A DNA stretch of 38,393 nucleotides, taken from Lachnospiraceae bacterium. Lineage in GTDB: Bacteria > Bacillota > Clostridia > Lachnospirales > Lachnospiraceae. Within the stretch, counting starts at the first letter, position 1. Every line of letters begins with the position of its first letter. Location of the stretch: assembly GCA_017399685.1 (NCBI GenBank), contig JAFQBM010000012.1, positions 1 to 38,393 on the forward strand, in the 5' to 3' direction. The position numbers were made by a program, and so were the translations under genes. Shown one piece after another: positions 13,900 through 23,589 of the stretch. The notes under the pieces are model-generated. The model was not told the DNA's origin. It saw nothing but the letters and a program-made list of their open reading frames with translations, and ran no database searches.

Positions 13900-15645
13900 A
13901 TGCCAAATTCAAACTCCAATTTCAGCCAAAAATTAGAAACCCAATTAAATCTTTCTCTCTCCCTACCGGAATCTACCAGACAAAAGAGTGAGGAACTTTC
14001 CTCTGGTTTTCTTCCGGGTGCCAATTCCTGGGATTTGATTATAAAATACAACGGAGATTTAAGCAGTATCACCGAAGAAATCCCTTTAATTATTACCTAC
14101 CTATACCAGCAATACGCCATTGTCCGGGTTCGTCAGGAGGATATTTTAAAATTATCTTCCTTTCCCCAGATTATCTATATTGAAATGCCCAAAAATCTTT
14201 TTTTCGAAAACATGAATGGTATCCGGGAATCCTGCATTCTTCCTGTAAGACAATCCCCTTTTTTCTTAACCGGAGCGCAAACCTTAATTGCCATCATTGA
14301 CAGCGGCATCGATTACTACCATCCAGATTTTCGAAAGGAAGACGGAACCACCCGAATTTTAGGAATTTGGGATCAGACCATCGAAGGAAATCCACCAAAA
14401 GGATATTTTCTTGGCTCATTCTATACTGAGGAACAAATCAATGAAGCCCTATCTCTTCCTCGTTCTGAAGGGTATTTTGTAGTTCCTTCCACCGACATTT
14501 CCGGTCACGGAACTGCGGTAGCAGGGATTGCCTGCGGAAATGGCAGGGCAAGCGAAGAAAACAACGTAGGAACTGCACCAGAGGCCTCTTTACTGGTAGT
14601 GAAACTTGCCAATATAAACAACGGATTCTCCAAAACCACAGAACTAATGCAGGCCATTAATTTTTCCATTTCTTTTGCATTAGAACAAGGAATGCCTTTA
14701 GCCATAAACTTAAGTTTCGGAAACAATTACGGCTCCCACGATGGGACTTCTTTACTGGAAACCTACATTAATGAAGCTTCCTCTCTTTCCAGAAACTCCA
14801 TCGTCATCGGAACCGGAAACGAAGGAAACACCGCCAGACATACTTCCGGAGTGGTAACAACCGGCAATACTGCCTCCATCGATTTTATCATTGGAGAAAA
14901 TGAGCCCTCTCTGTCTCTGCAGATTTGGAAATCCTATGCGGATGATTTTGACTACATCATTACTTCCCCCGGAAATATCAGTGTAGGACCTATCAGTAAA
15001 ATCCAAGGCACACAGGAATTCACTATAAATAATACCACTGTCTTTGCTTACTATGCCCCTCCCTCCCCTTATCAGCTTGCGGAAGAAATTTATTTTTCTT
15101 TTCTTCCCAGAGAGAATGCACTTCAGGAAGGAATCTGGAACATACAGCTGGTAGGAAGAAAGGTGGTAAATGGCTCTTTTGACCTTTGGCTTCCGGTAAC
15201 TTCTGCCACCAATCCCACCACCGGATTCCTGTTACCAAAAGAATCCACCACTTTAACCATACCTTCCACCGCCTCCAGAGCCATTTCCGTAGGAGCCTAC
15301 GATTCCAATTTAAACCGTCTTGCTCCTTTCTCCGGCCGCGGCTACACCCGCACCAATGCCATAAAGCCGGATTTAGTGGCTCCTGGAGTAAACATTAACT
15401 CCACTTCTGTTGGAGGCGGATATGGCTCCTTTACCGGCACCTCCTTTGCCACCCCATTTGTAACTGGCAGTGCTGCCCTTCTTATGCAATGGGGAATCAT
15501 TGATGGAAATGACCCTTATCTTTATGGCGAAAAGGTCAAAGCATATCTCATAAAAGGTGCCAAACCCATCGCAGGAATACAGGAATATCCGGATGCAAGA
15601 GCCGGTTGGGGAGCATTGTGCGTGGAAGACAGCCTTCCACACTAA
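13900..15645 (+). CDS. Csp-like subtilisin-family serine protease (S8A)
   Basis: A 581-residue subtilase with a complete catalytic triad: Asp134 (IIDSGIDYYHPDF), His203 (GHGTAVAGI) and Ser515 (GTSFATPFVTG). A large insert separates the His and Ser parts (about 300-480), as in the clostridial Csp germination proteases and their Lachnospiraceae relatives. The N-terminal 90 or so residues resemble the Csp prodomain (QLNLSLSLPES…, WDLIIKYNGD). No signal peptide is visible, so it is either cytoplasmic or spore-packaged. ATG 13900 with AGGA upstream is preferred over TTG 13846. It is a single gene. Csp proteins activate the cortex hydrolase SleC in clostridia; that role is inference here. Confidence 0.87.
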   Translation: MPNSNSNFSQKLETQLNLSLSLPESTRQKSEELSSGFLPGANSWDLIIKYNGDLSSITEEIPLIITYLYQQYAIVRVRQEDILKLSSFPQIIYIEMPKNLFFENMNGIRESCILPVRQSPFFLTGAQTLIAIIDSGIDYYHPDFRKEDGTTRILGIWDQTIEGNPPKGYFLGSFYTEEQINEALSLPRSEGYFVVPSTDISGHGTAVAGIACGNGRASEENNVGTAPEASLLVVKLANINNGFSKTTELMQAINFSISFALEQGMPLAINLSFGNNYGSHDGTSLLETYINEASSLSRNSIVIGTGNEGNTARHTSGVVTTGNTASIDFIIGENEPSLSLQIWKSYADDFDYIITSPGNISVGPISKIQGTQEFTINNTTVFAYYAPPSPYQLAEEIYFSFLPRENALQEGIWNIQLVGRKVVNGSFDLWLPVTSATNPTTGFLLPKESTTLTIPSTASRAISVGAYDSNLNRLAPFSGRGYTRTNAIKPDLVAPGVNINSTSVGGGYGSFTGTSFATPFVTGSAALLMQWGIIDGNDPYLYGEKVKAYLIKGAKPIAGIQEYPDARAGWGALCVEDSLPH

Positions 15646-15674
15646 AAATACTCTCTATATAATAAGGAAAAGAA

Positions 15675-15703
15675 TTGCTAAAACGAAAAAGTAATGCTAA
15701 AAT
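15675..15703 (+). promoter_or_regulatory. Probable promoter of the DAHP synthase operon
   Basis: TTGCTA (15675-15680), a 17-base spacer and TAAAAT (15698-15703) lie about 40 bases before the DAHP synthase start. Confidence 0.5.
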
Positions 15704-15744
15704 GTGAGAAGTAAATTGAAAGAGAAAGAAAGGCTGATTAAAAA

Positions 15745-16773
15745 ATGAACATTGAAATCAAAAGAAAATTATATACGGAAAAAGAACTAAAAGAATTACT
15801 TCCAATGACTATGGAAATGAAAGCCATCAAAGAAAGAAGAGATGCTGAAATCGCTGATATTTTATCTGGAAAATCCGATAAAATCATTTTAGTCATTGGT
15901 CCATGTTCTGCAGACAGAGAAGATGCTGTTTTAGACTACATAGGAAGACTAAGAACGGTTCAAGATAAAGTAGAAGATAAAATCTTCATTATCCCAAGAA
16001 TCTATACCAACAAGCCAAGAACCACTGGAGACGGTTATAAAGGAATGGCACTTCAACCAGACCCGGAACAGGATGCAGATATGCAAAAAGGTTTATACTC
16101 TATTCGTGATATGCATATCCGTGCCATCAACGAAACCGGATTTACCTGTGCCGATGAAATGCTGTATCCGGAAAACCACAGTTATTTAGACGATGTTTTA
16201 TCTTATGTTGCTGTAGGAGCAAGATCTGTAGAAAACCAACAGCACAGATTAACCGCCAGCGGTATTAAAATTCCGGTTGGTATGAAAAATCCAACCAGTG
16301 GAGACATGGAAGTTATGTTAAATTCCATTACTGCTGCCCAACACCCTCATACCTTCTCTTACAGAGGATATGAAGTAACCAGTACCGGAAACCCATTTGC
16401 CCATGCCATTTTAAGAGGTTATGTAAAGGAAGATGGTAAATCTTACTCCAATTACCACTATGAAGACTTAGAAAGACTTTATTCCTTATATAGCAAACGT
16501 GGCTTAGAAAACATGGGAGTTATCGTAGATACCAACCACGCTAATTCCGGTAAAAATTATCTTGCTCAAATCAGAATCTGTAAAGAAGTTCTTCACAGTT
16601 GTCGTTTATCCAACGATTTAAAGAACTTCGTAAAAGGATTTATGATTGAAAGTTATATTGAAGATGGAAGCCAGAAAATCGGAGAAGGCTGCTACGGCAA
16701 ATCCATCACTGACCCTTGCTTGGGATGGGAGAAAACAGAACGCTTAATTCTTGATATGGCAGAATTGCTGTAG
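15745..16773 (+). CDS. aroF: 3-deoxy-7-phosphoheptulonate (DAHP) synthase, class I
   Basis: A 342-residue class I (AroF/AroG type) enzyme that joins phosphoenolpyruvate and erythrose 4-phosphate in the first step of the shikimate pathway. Diagnostic segments are IGPCSAD (51-57), IPRIYTNKPRTTGDGYKG, GARSVENQQHR and VDTNHANSGK (metal site), followed by FVKGFMIESYIEDGSQ. The length matches the family. The N-terminal 45 or so residues are the extension involved in feedback control in the E. coli isozymes, but which amino acid inhibits cannot be read here. The symbol is a family label, since AroF/G/H cannot be separated by eye. A YggS-type gene follows after 12 bases. Confidence 0.95.
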   Translation: MNIEIKRKLYTEKELKELLPMTMEMKAIKERRDAEIADILSGKSDKIILVIGPCSADREDAVLDYIGRLRTVQDKVEDKIFIIPRIYTNKPRTTGDGYKGMALQPDPEQDADMQKGLYSIRDMHIRAINETGFTCADEMLYPENHSYLDDVLSYVAVGARSVENQQHRLTASGIKIPVGMKNPTSGDMEVMLNSITAAQHPHTFSYRGYEVTSTGNPFAHAILRGYVKEDGKSYSNYHYEDLERLYSLYSKRGLENMGVIVDTNHANSGKNYLAQIRICKEVLHSCRLSNDLKNFVKGFMIESYIEDGSQKIGEGCYGKSITDPCLGWEKTERLILDMAELL

Positions 16774-16785
16774 GAGGCGTACAAC

Positions 16786-17475
16786 ATGATAAAAGAAAAT
16801 CTAATAGAAGTACAAAAAAAAATCGCGGATGCCTGTGAACGTACCTCAAGAAATCCCAAAGAGGTAACCTTAATCGCTGTCAGCAAAACAAAACCAAATG
16901 AAATGCTGGAAGAAGCCATCTCCTGCGGACAAACCATTTTTGGCGAAAACTATGTGCAGGAACTTACCCAAAAGATAGAAGACTTCCCTGAATCCATTCA
17001 TTGGCATATGATTGGACACCTGCAGCGTAACAAGGTGAAATATATCATCGGGAAAGTTGACTGCATCCATTCCGTAGACTCTGTCCGTCTTGCAAAACAA
17101 ATTCAGGACGAAGCACAAAAAAAAGACATCTGTCAGGATATCCTCTTAGAAATCAATGTAGGTATGGAAGAATCCAAATGGGGCTTTACCTTGGAAAACA
17201 TTCAGGACGCCTTAAAAGAAATCTCTCTTTTTTCTAACATCCGTGTGAAAGGCTTTATGACCTCTGCCCCTTATGTAGAGAATCCGGAAGAAAACCGCCT
17301 CTTATTCCGTTCTTTAAAACAATGTTTTGAAGAAACCAAACAATATGGTTACCCAAATGTTTCCATGGAACATCTCTCCATGGGAATGACAAATGATTTC
17401 GAAGTGGCTATCGAAGAAGGTGCCACCATGGTAAGAGTCGGAACCGCCATTTTCGGAGAACGAAATTATAACTAG
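16786..17475 (+). CDS. YggS-family pyridoxal-phosphate homeostasis protein
   Basis: A 229-residue PLP-binding protein of the YggS/PROSC family, resembling the N-terminal barrel of alanine racemase. It has the PLP-lysine motif AVSKTKP (Lys34), the phosphate-handling segments FGENYVQE, HMIGHLQRNKVK and IHSVDS, and the C-terminal LSMGMTNDFEVAIEEG and VRVGTAIFGER. Members buffer free PLP and affect amino-acid and vitamin B6 balance; they are not known to be enzymes. GGAGG lies before the start. It probably shares a transcript with the DAHP synthase gene, which is unusual because in many Firmicutes the family sits next to sepF in the division cluster. Confidence 0.95.
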   Translation: MIKENLIEVQKKIADACERTSRNPKEVTLIAVSKTKPNEMLEEAISCGQTIFGENYVQELTQKIEDFPESIHWHMIGHLQRNKVKYIIGKVDCIHSVDSVRLAKQIQDEAQKKDICQDILLEINVGMEESKWGFTLENIQDALKEISLFSNIRVKGFMTSAPYVENPEENRLLFRSLKQCFEETKQYGYPNVSMEHLSMGMTNDFEVAIEEGATMVRVGTAIFGERNYN

Positions 17476-17502
17476 TTTTCATAAATAGCCAAATAACAAC
17501 AA

Positions 17503-17554
17503 AACAAAGGCCCGGCATTCCTTATAAAAAAGAAATCCTGAGCCTTTGTTTTTT
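17503..17554. terminator. Terminator after the YggS gene
   Basis: AACAAAGGC (17503-17511) pairs perfectly with GCCTTTGTT (17542-17550), followed by a T-run to 17554. The left side is A-rich, so it could also serve the convergent prsA-like gene. Confidence 0.8.
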
Positions 17555-17574
17555 ATCACTGTATCATATGTCCA

Positions 17575-18660
17575 TCACTGAAACGACACTTCATCCCATA
17601 TGGTATTAATATCTCGTTTCGCATTCCACTTTTTTTCTGCGTCTAAGGTTAAATCATGGTAAAAAGCATCAAAAGCATCTTTTTCCAATTCCTCTATCAT
17701 TTCCGCTTTTCTTTGTGCCGTCTTTTCCTCATCTGTCAAAGTTATCATATAAATAATATGGTAACCATACTTTGTTTCAATGACAGAAGAATATTGTCCT
17801 TCACTTAATTCATACATCTTGGTTTCATATTCTTCCCCATACTTTGCTGCTGCCTCTCCCTGTTCAAAATAAATCTCTCCGGATTCATTGTATCCATAGG
17901 TCTTGGCATATTCCTCTATGGTCGGTGGAACCATTCCTTCTTCCAGTCCTACTCCATTCAGTGCATCCAATGCCTCCGTTGCTTCTGCCAACGCCTCCTG
18001 CCGTTGTTCCTCTCCTAAAGGAATGACAACGTCTGCCGCATATTCATAAGCAGGAATTAACAGGTCATATACTTTGGTTACTCTGGCTTCTTCATCCGAG
18101 ATTTCTCTTACTTTGTCTGCCACCAGCTTTTCATAAGCCTTATCTGCCAGACGATTCTCTTCATAAACCCGGACTACCACTTCTAAAGAAATCCCCATCT
18201 CTTCTATCTGCTGGTCTGTAAGGCCTTCATAAAACGTCTTCGCCTGCTGTCCCATTTCTTCCTGTTCTTCTTCCGTCAGGGCAATTTCCTCTTCTTCCGC
18301 CGTGGTAATCATTACCTTTACCATCTTCATTTGCTCAACGGTCTCTTCTTTGATTAATTCCTCAAAATTCACCTTGGAACCATCCGTTGCCTCATAGGTA
18401 ATATTCCAGATATCCTCCCCATAAGCTGCCTCATAAGATTCCTCAATCACCTTGGCATAAATCATGGCTTCATCCAAATAAACATCACAGCCATAATAAG
18501 AAAATAATTTCACTCGTTCTTTTGAAGAAGAATCATCCTTACCTCCTTTATTCATGCAAGCAGTAAAAACACCCACAATCATAGCTGACAGGAATAAAAA
18601 AGCCGCGGATTTTTTTAGAATGCCTTTCTTATTTTCTAACCCCTTGTCTCTTCGTTTCAT
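17575..18660 (-). CDS. PrsA/SurA-like peptidyl-prolyl isomerase lipoprotein
   Basis: A protein of about 361 residues. A basic N-terminus and hydrophobic segment end in FTAC, a slightly atypical lipobox, suggesting a lipid-anchored extracytoplasmic protein. An acidic helical N-domain (about 45-200) is followed by a parvulin-like PPIC domain (about 195-330, with TKVYDLLIPA and ETKYGYHIIYMI). Such proteins help fold exported proteins. The start at ATG 18660 overlaps the mfd stop as ATGA and has GAGGAG at good spacing. The in-frame ATG 18666 would be too close to that ribosome binding site. It is therefore translationally coupled to mfd. Confidence 0.82.
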   Translation of the reverse strand: MKRRDKGLENKKGILKKSAAFLFLSAMIVGVFTACMNKGGKDDSSSKERVKLFSYYGCDVYLDEAMIYAKVIEESYEAAYGEDIWNITYEATDGSKVNFEELIKEETVEQMKMVKVMITTAEEEEIALTEEEQEEMGQQAKTFYEGLTDQQIEEMGISLEVVVRVYEENRLADKAYEKLVADKVREISDEEARVTKVYDLLIPAYEYAADVVIPLGEEQRQEALAEATEALDALNGVGLEEGMVPPTIEEYAKTYGYNESGEIYFEQGEAAAKYGEEYETKMYELSEGQYSSVIETKYGYHIIYMITLTDEEKTAQRKAEMIEELEKDAFDAFYHDLTLDAEKKWNAKRDINTIWDEVSFQ

Positions 18661-21600
18661 AAACATATCTCCTCTTTCATGTGTTCTAGAATGTTGTCTA
18701 TGGTAGCAAGCAATTCCTTCTTGGCAACCCTACCTGCAAAATAAGAAAAAGTAGGTTCCTTGCCCTGTTTTAATTTCATGGTTCTAGGATAGCTTTCAAT
18801 AAATGTAGGAATCTTCCCAGCATCCACCTTAGCATCCCACTTCATTTTAAATTCAAGGTCCTGATTCTTTAATGCGATTTCCAAAATTCCTATTTTATGA
18901 GCCTTTGCCTTTAACAATGCTACTTTCAGCAAATCTACTACCGGTGCTGGAGGATCTGAAAAACGGTCCGTCAGTTCATCCAGCATATCTTCCTGTTCTT
19001 CTGAATTAGAAATATCCGCAATTCTCTTATATAATTCCAGCTTTGCAGCTTCATTTTTTACATAAGTAGCCGGAATAAAAGCATCGATTGGCAAGTCAAT
19101 GACAGTTTCGAAGCTTTCCTCTACTTCCTCGCCTTTTAAATGAAGCACTGCCTCATTTAACATCTTACAATAAAGGTCATACCCTACGGCTGCCAAATGT
19201 CCGGACTGGTCTTCCCCTAGTAAATTACCGGCACCACGGATTTCCAAATCTCTCATGGCAATTTTAACACCAGAACCCAAATCTGTAAATTCCCTGATTG
19301 CCTGAAGACGTTTTTCCGCCGTTTCTTTTAACATGGTATCTCTTTTATACATTAAAAAGGCGTATGCCTGGCGGTTCGAACGGCCTACCCGTCCTCTTAG
19401 CTGATATAACTGGGACAGCCCCAAGTTATTGGCATCATGAATAATCATGGTATTGACATTCGGAATATCCAGTCCGGTTTCAATGATGGTAGTTGCCACC
19501 AAAACATCCAATTCTTTATGGGTAAAAGCAAACATAATCTTTTCCAGTTCCCTCTCACTCATTTGTCCGTGGGCAAAGGCAACCCTGGCATCCGGAACCA
19601 GTTTTGAAAGTTCCAAAGCAACTTCGTCAATGTTATTTACCCTGTTATATACATAATAAACCTGTCCGCCCCTGGATAGTTCCCTATGAATAGCTTCTTT
19701 GATTAACTGTGCATTGTATTCCAAAACGTAGGTCTGTATTCCCTGACGATCTACCGGAGCTTCTTCTAACAGACTCATATCACGAATTCCAATCAGGGAC
19801 ATATGAAGGGTTCTTGGAATCGGTGTGGCAGATAAGGTCAGTACATCCACATCCTTTTTTAACATCTTAATCTTTTCCTTATGAGTCACACCAAAACGCT
19901 GTTCCTCATCAATGATTAAAAGTCCCAGATTCTTAAACTGAACATCCTTGGATAACAGACGATGGGTTCCAATGACAATGTCCACCTGTCCTGTTTTTAT
20001 GGCTTCAATGGTCTTTTTCTGCTGTGCAGGTGTCCGGAATCTGGATAACACTCCCACCCGGATAGGAAATTCCTTCATACGTTCAAAAAAGGTTTCATAA
20101 TGCTGCTGAGCAAGGATGGTGGTAGGCACCAGATACGCCACCTGTTTTCCACTGTCTACCGCTTTAAATGCCGCCCGGATGGCGACTTCCGTCTTTCCAA
20201 ACCCTACGTCTCCACAAATCAGACGATCCATGATTTTCGTACTCATCATATCTTTCTTGGTTTCTTCAATGGCCCGTAACTGATCCTGTGTTTCCTCGTA
20301 TGGGAACATTTCCTCAAACTCTCTTTGCCAAACCGTATCTTCCACGAACTGATACCCTATTCTCTCCTGCCTGATAGCGTATAATTCCACCAATTCCTTC
20401 GCAATATTCTGCACCTGGGTACGAACCTTATCCTTGGTCTTCTTCCATTCTGTTCCACCTAATTTATTTAACTTCGGCTTTCTGGCTTCTTTTCCAGCAT
20501 ATTTCTGAATTAAATCCAGGGACGATGCCTGAATAAATAATTTACTTCCGCCTTCATATTCAATACTGATGTAATCCTTCTGGATTCCATCCACCTGAAT
20601 CTTTTCAATTCCTTTATAAATTCCCAGACCGTGATTTTCATGCACCACATAATCTCCCACATTTAAATCATGGAAGCTGCTGATTTTTTCTCCACTTTGG
20701 GCTGCCCGCTTTTTCACCTTCCGTGCAGGCTTGTTGCTAAAAATATCACTTTCTGATATTACCACAAACTTAAGCGACGGATATTCAAATCCCTTCTTTA
20801 ACCTTCCTGCTGCCACCACTAGTTCTCCCGGTAAAATGCTTTTATCCATATCCTCTGAAAAAGCACATTCCACCTCGTCTTTTCTAAGATCATCCACAAG
20901 ACGCAAGGCTCTGGTTTTGGAAGCACACAACAACAAAATCTTATATTTATCGCTCTTATATTTCTTAATGTCTTTTAACAACTCGGAAAAACTGTTAAGA
21001 TAAGGTGCTACGGATTTTACCCTTAACTCGCAAAATTCCTTGGGCTCAAATAATTCTAAATTATGTGCCAACATACTGACAAGTACCGTCTTCCCGTTAG
21101 CAACTTTTGCAAGAATCTCCTTATAATCACATAAAATCTCTGCCTGCTTCGGAAGAATATATCCTCCCTCCAGTCTTTGGGACATACTTTCCCGAAATTC
21201 CAGCTGACAGGCATAAGCACTTTCCTGTATTCTGTTTGGCTCATCTAAGAAAAATACTGTCTCTCCCTTTGGAAAATAATCCAAAAGGGACACTGTTTTT
21301 TCATAGAAATAAGGCAGAAAACTGTCAAGACCCATGGCAGCATTAAATTCTGTCAAGTCCTCTTTTACCTTTTCCACCATCTTCTTTAAACGATGACTTT
21401 CTTCGGTTTTAAATTCTCCACGAAGTTTTTCATAAACTTCTTTGAATTCCTCTTCGATACGGGCAATGCCCTGTTCGATTCTTGTCTTATTCAGCACCAT
21501 TTCACAGGCCGGATAAAAGGCTAATTCCTCCACGCTTTCAATGGAACGCTGGCTTTGCACGTCAAAACTTCGAATGGAATCCACCTCATCATCCCATAAT

Positions 21601-22175
21601 TCAATACGATATGGGCAATCCTCCGTCAAAGGAAAAATATCAATGATACCGCCACGAATGGCAAATTGTCCGGTTCCTTCTACAAAAGAAGCCCTCTCAT
21701 AACCTAAATGAATCAGTTTTTCCTTTAATTCTTCCAGGTTAATTTGCTGTCCTACCTGAAACTGAAGCACCTGACGTTCTATTTCTTCTAATGGCACTAC
21801 CTTATCCAATAGTCCGTCCAGAGTTACTACCACCGTCAAAGGTTCCTTTTCCAGCAATTTTTTTATGACATTCTGACGCTGCTTTACAATTTCATTTCCA
21901 TGCACATCTGCACTGTAAAACAGTACGTCTTTGGAAGGGTAAAAGGATACATTTTTATCAAAGAAATGATATTCTTCCTGTAATTGTTTTCCTCTGGATT
22001 CGTCGTAAGTAATGATTACACGATATAAATACTCTTCCCCTATATACTTTATAACGTGGCATTTTTGATTTTCTGTACAACCCGTAAGAAGTACAGGAAC
22101 CTTATCTTTTTTTAGTCCTTCTTTTACCTTATTTAATTCCGGTTCCTGACTCAACGGTTCATAAAGTGCTCTCAT
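18657..22175 (-). CDS. mfd: Transcription-repair coupling factor Mfd
   Basis: A full-length 1172-residue Mfd, the SF2 translocase that removes stalled RNA polymerase and recruits UvrA. The N-terminal UvrB-like module is present, and a CarD-like RNA-polymerase interaction domain (about 495-560, VGDYVVHENHGLGIYKG) follows. The RecG-like motor has Walker A GDVGFGKTE (about 651-660), DEEQRFG (about 753), SATPIPRTL (about 779), ETGLDIPNVNT and QLRGRVGRS. The C-terminal TRCF domain follows. It lies 18 bases after pth and overlaps the prsA-like gene, as expected for the conserved pth-mfd arrangement of Firmicutes. Confidence 0.98.
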   Translation of the reverse strand: MRALYEPLSQEPELNKVKEGLKKDKVPVLLTGCTENQKCHVIKYIGEEYLYRVIITYDESRGKQLQEEYHFFDKNVSFYPSKDVLFYSADVHGNEIVKQRQNVIKKLLEKEPLTVVVTLDGLLDKVVPLEEIERQVLQFQVGQQINLEELKEKLIHLGYERASFVEGTGQFAIRGGIIDIFPLTEDCPYRIELWDDEVDSIRSFDVQSQRSIESVEELAFYPACEMVLNKTRIEQGIARIEEEFKEVYEKLRGEFKTEESHRLKKMVEKVKEDLTEFNAAMGLDSFLPYFYEKTVSLLDYFPKGETVFFLDEPNRIQESAYACQLEFRESMSQRLEGGYILPKQAEILCDYKEILAKVANGKTVLVSMLAHNLELFEPKEFCELRVKSVAPYLNSFSELLKDIKKYKSDKYKILLLCASKTRALRLVDDLRKDEVECAFSEDMDKSILPGELVVAAGRLKKGFEYPSLKFVVISESDIFSNKPARKVKKRAAQSGEKISSFHDLNVGDYVVHENHGLGIYKGIEKIQVDGIQKDYISIEYEGGSKLFIQASSLDLIQKYAGKEARKPKLNKLGGTEWKKTKDKVRTQVQNIAKELVELYAIRQERIGYQFVEDTVWQREFEEMFPYEETQDQLRAIEETKKDMMSTKIMDRLICGDVGFGKTEVAIRAAFKAVDSGKQVAYLVPTTILAQQHYETFFERMKEFPIRVGVLSRFRTPAQQKKTIEAIKTGQVDIVIGTHRLLSKDVQFKNLGLLIIDEEQRFGVTHKEKIKMLKKDVDVLTLSATPIPRTLHMSLIGIRDMSLLEEAPVDRQGIQTYVLEYNAQLIKEAIHRELSRGGQVYYVYNRVNNIDEVALELSKLVPDARVAFAHGQMSERELEKIMFAFTHKELDVLVATTIIETGLDIPNVNTMIIHDANNLGLSQLYQLRGRVGRSNRQAYAFLMYKRDTMLKETAEKRLQAIREFTDLGSGVKIAMRDLEIRGAGNLLGEDQSGHLAAVGYDLYCKMLNEAVLHLKGEEVEESFETVIDLPIDAFIPATYVKNEAAKLELYKRIADISNSEEQEDMLDELTDRFSDPPAPVVDLLKVALLKAKAHKIGILEIALKNQDLEFKMKWDAKVDAGKIPTFIESYPRTMKLKQGKEPTFSYFAGRVAKKELLATIDNILEHMKEEICL

Positions 22176-22193
22176 TTTACCACCCCTTGTTTT

Positions 22194-22754
22194 TTAGTTA
22201 TAATCATTCATAGCTTTGTTTACATCATTGGAGAGGATGCATTCGATGGCATCGCAGGCTTTTTTGGCTGCTTCTCTTACCATAGGCTGTTCTTCCTTGG
22301 TAAATCTTCCCAGTACATGGTCTGCCAAATCCTGTCCGGGTCTTTTTTCTCCAACCCCTACTTTTACCCGAATAAAAATATCTTCACCTAAATGGCTGAT
22401 AATACTCTTAATTCCATTATGCCCTCCAGCACTTCCTTTCGGACGGATTCTAAGTTTTCCTACGTCCAGGCTGATATCATCATATACCACAATCAAATCT
22501 TCCTGACTGTCCACCTTGTAATAATCTACAATTTCTCTAACGCTTTCACCACTAAGATTCATATAAGTCTGTGGCATGGCAAGAATGACCTTCTCTCCGG
22601 AAATTCTTCCGACTCCAATCAATGCCTTATGCTTTTTTTCTGTTATCTTTATATTATACTGCTCTGCCAGTTCTTCTATTACTGCAAATCCCATGTTATG
22701 TCTTGTTCCTGCATACTGGGCAGTGGGATTTCCCAAACCTACGATTACTTTCAT
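22194..22754 (-). CDS. pth: Peptidyl-tRNA hydrolase
   Basis: A 186-residue Pth that releases peptides from stalled peptidyl-tRNA. Family residues are in place: Asn9 (GLGNP), catalytic His19 (GTRHNMGF), Asn66 (TYMNLSG), Asp92 (VVYDDISL) and the GSAGGHNGIKSI loop with Asn113. The length is normal. It lies 76 bases after the GlmU-like gene and 18 bases before mfd, consistent with one operon. Confidence 0.97.
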   Translation of the reverse strand: MKVIVGLGNPTAQYAGTRHNMGFAVIEELAEQYNIKITEKKHKALIGVGRISGEKVILAMPQTYMNLSGESVREIVDYYKVDSQEDLIVVYDDISLDVGKLRIRPKGSAGGHNGIKSIISHLGEDIFIRVKVGVGEKRPGQDLADHVLGRFTKEEQPMVREAAKKACDAIECILSNDVNKAMNDYN

Positions 22755-22830
22755 ATTCTGTTTATCCTTTCAAAACATCCGCCTTCTATTCTTATCATTA
22801 AGATATATCTTATAAACTACCCCTGCTTTG

Positions 22831-23577
22831 TTATTCTCTGGCCTTCATGATTTCTTCTACTTCTTTTAACTGTTCCGGAGTGTTTACCCCTAGAATTTCC
22901 TGATGATTTTTCGTCATCATGGCATCTACGGTTCCGGTTCCTAAATTTTTCACTATGGTTAAGGTGTCTGGAAGGTAATATTCTTTCTGGGCATTATTAT
23001 TTTTTATCAAATCCAAAGTTTCATACAATAATTTGCTTTCAAATAAATACATTCCGGAATTGATTTCCTGAATCTGCTTTTCTTCTGGTGTAGCATCTTT
23101 GTCCTCTACGCTCTTTACAAAGACGCCGTTTTCTCTGACGATTCTTCCGTATCCTGCCGGATTCTCTACCAAAGTAGATAATACGGTAATTCCGTTCTTC
23201 TTTTCTTTATGAAATTCCAGCAATTCCTTTAATGTATTACCAGTGATGAGCGGTGTATCTCCGAATAAAATCATGGTTTGCCCTGCGACACCGATAAACT
23301 CCTTGGCACAACGGACTGCATGGCCGGTTCCTAATTGTTCTTCCTGAAGTGCGAAATCTACTTTGACTTCTAATTCCACTGCTACCTTTTTCACGGCTTC
23401 CTTTACCAGTTCCGCGCCATATCCTACTACGGCACAAATCTCTTTCGCACCGGCTTCTTTTGCTGCCTTCATGGCATAATAAACCAATGGTTTTCCTAAG
23501 GCAGTGTGTACTACCTTTGGTAAATCCGATTTCATTCTTGTTCCTTTTCCTGCTGCTAAAATCACTGCTTTTAACAT
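22831..23577 (-). CDS. GlmU-like UDP-GlcNAc pyrophosphorylase, uridylyltransferase domain only
   Basis: A protein of about 248 residues matching the N-terminal domain of GlmU, which makes UDP-GlcNAc from GlcNAc-1-phosphate and UTP. Key motifs are LAAGKGTRMKSDLPKVVH (7-24), QLGTGHAV, FGDTPLI, PAGYGRIVR and EINSGMY. The left-handed beta-helix acetyltransferase half (about 200 residues) is absent: the frame stops at IMKARE and pth follows. The ATG at 23577 is preferred over TTG 23589 because it starts right at the conserved strand. The position before pth-mfd corresponds to glmU in bacilli. Either a split or separate acetyltransferase exists elsewhere, or this enzyme uses another pathway (inference). 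Confidence 0.88.
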   Translation of the reverse strand: MLKAVILAAGKGTRMKSDLPKVVHTALGKPLVYYAMKAAKEAGAKEICAVVGYGAELVKEAVKKVAVELEVKVDFALQEEQLGTGHAVRCAKEFIGVAGQTMILFGDTPLITGNTLKELLEFHKEKKNGITVLSTLVENPAGYGRIVRENGVFVKSVEDKDATPEEKQIQEINSGMYLFESKLLYETLDLIKNNNAQKEYYLPDTLTIVKNLGTGTVDAMMTKNHQEILGVNTPEQLKEVEEIMKARE

Positions 23578-23589
23578 TTCACTTACCAA

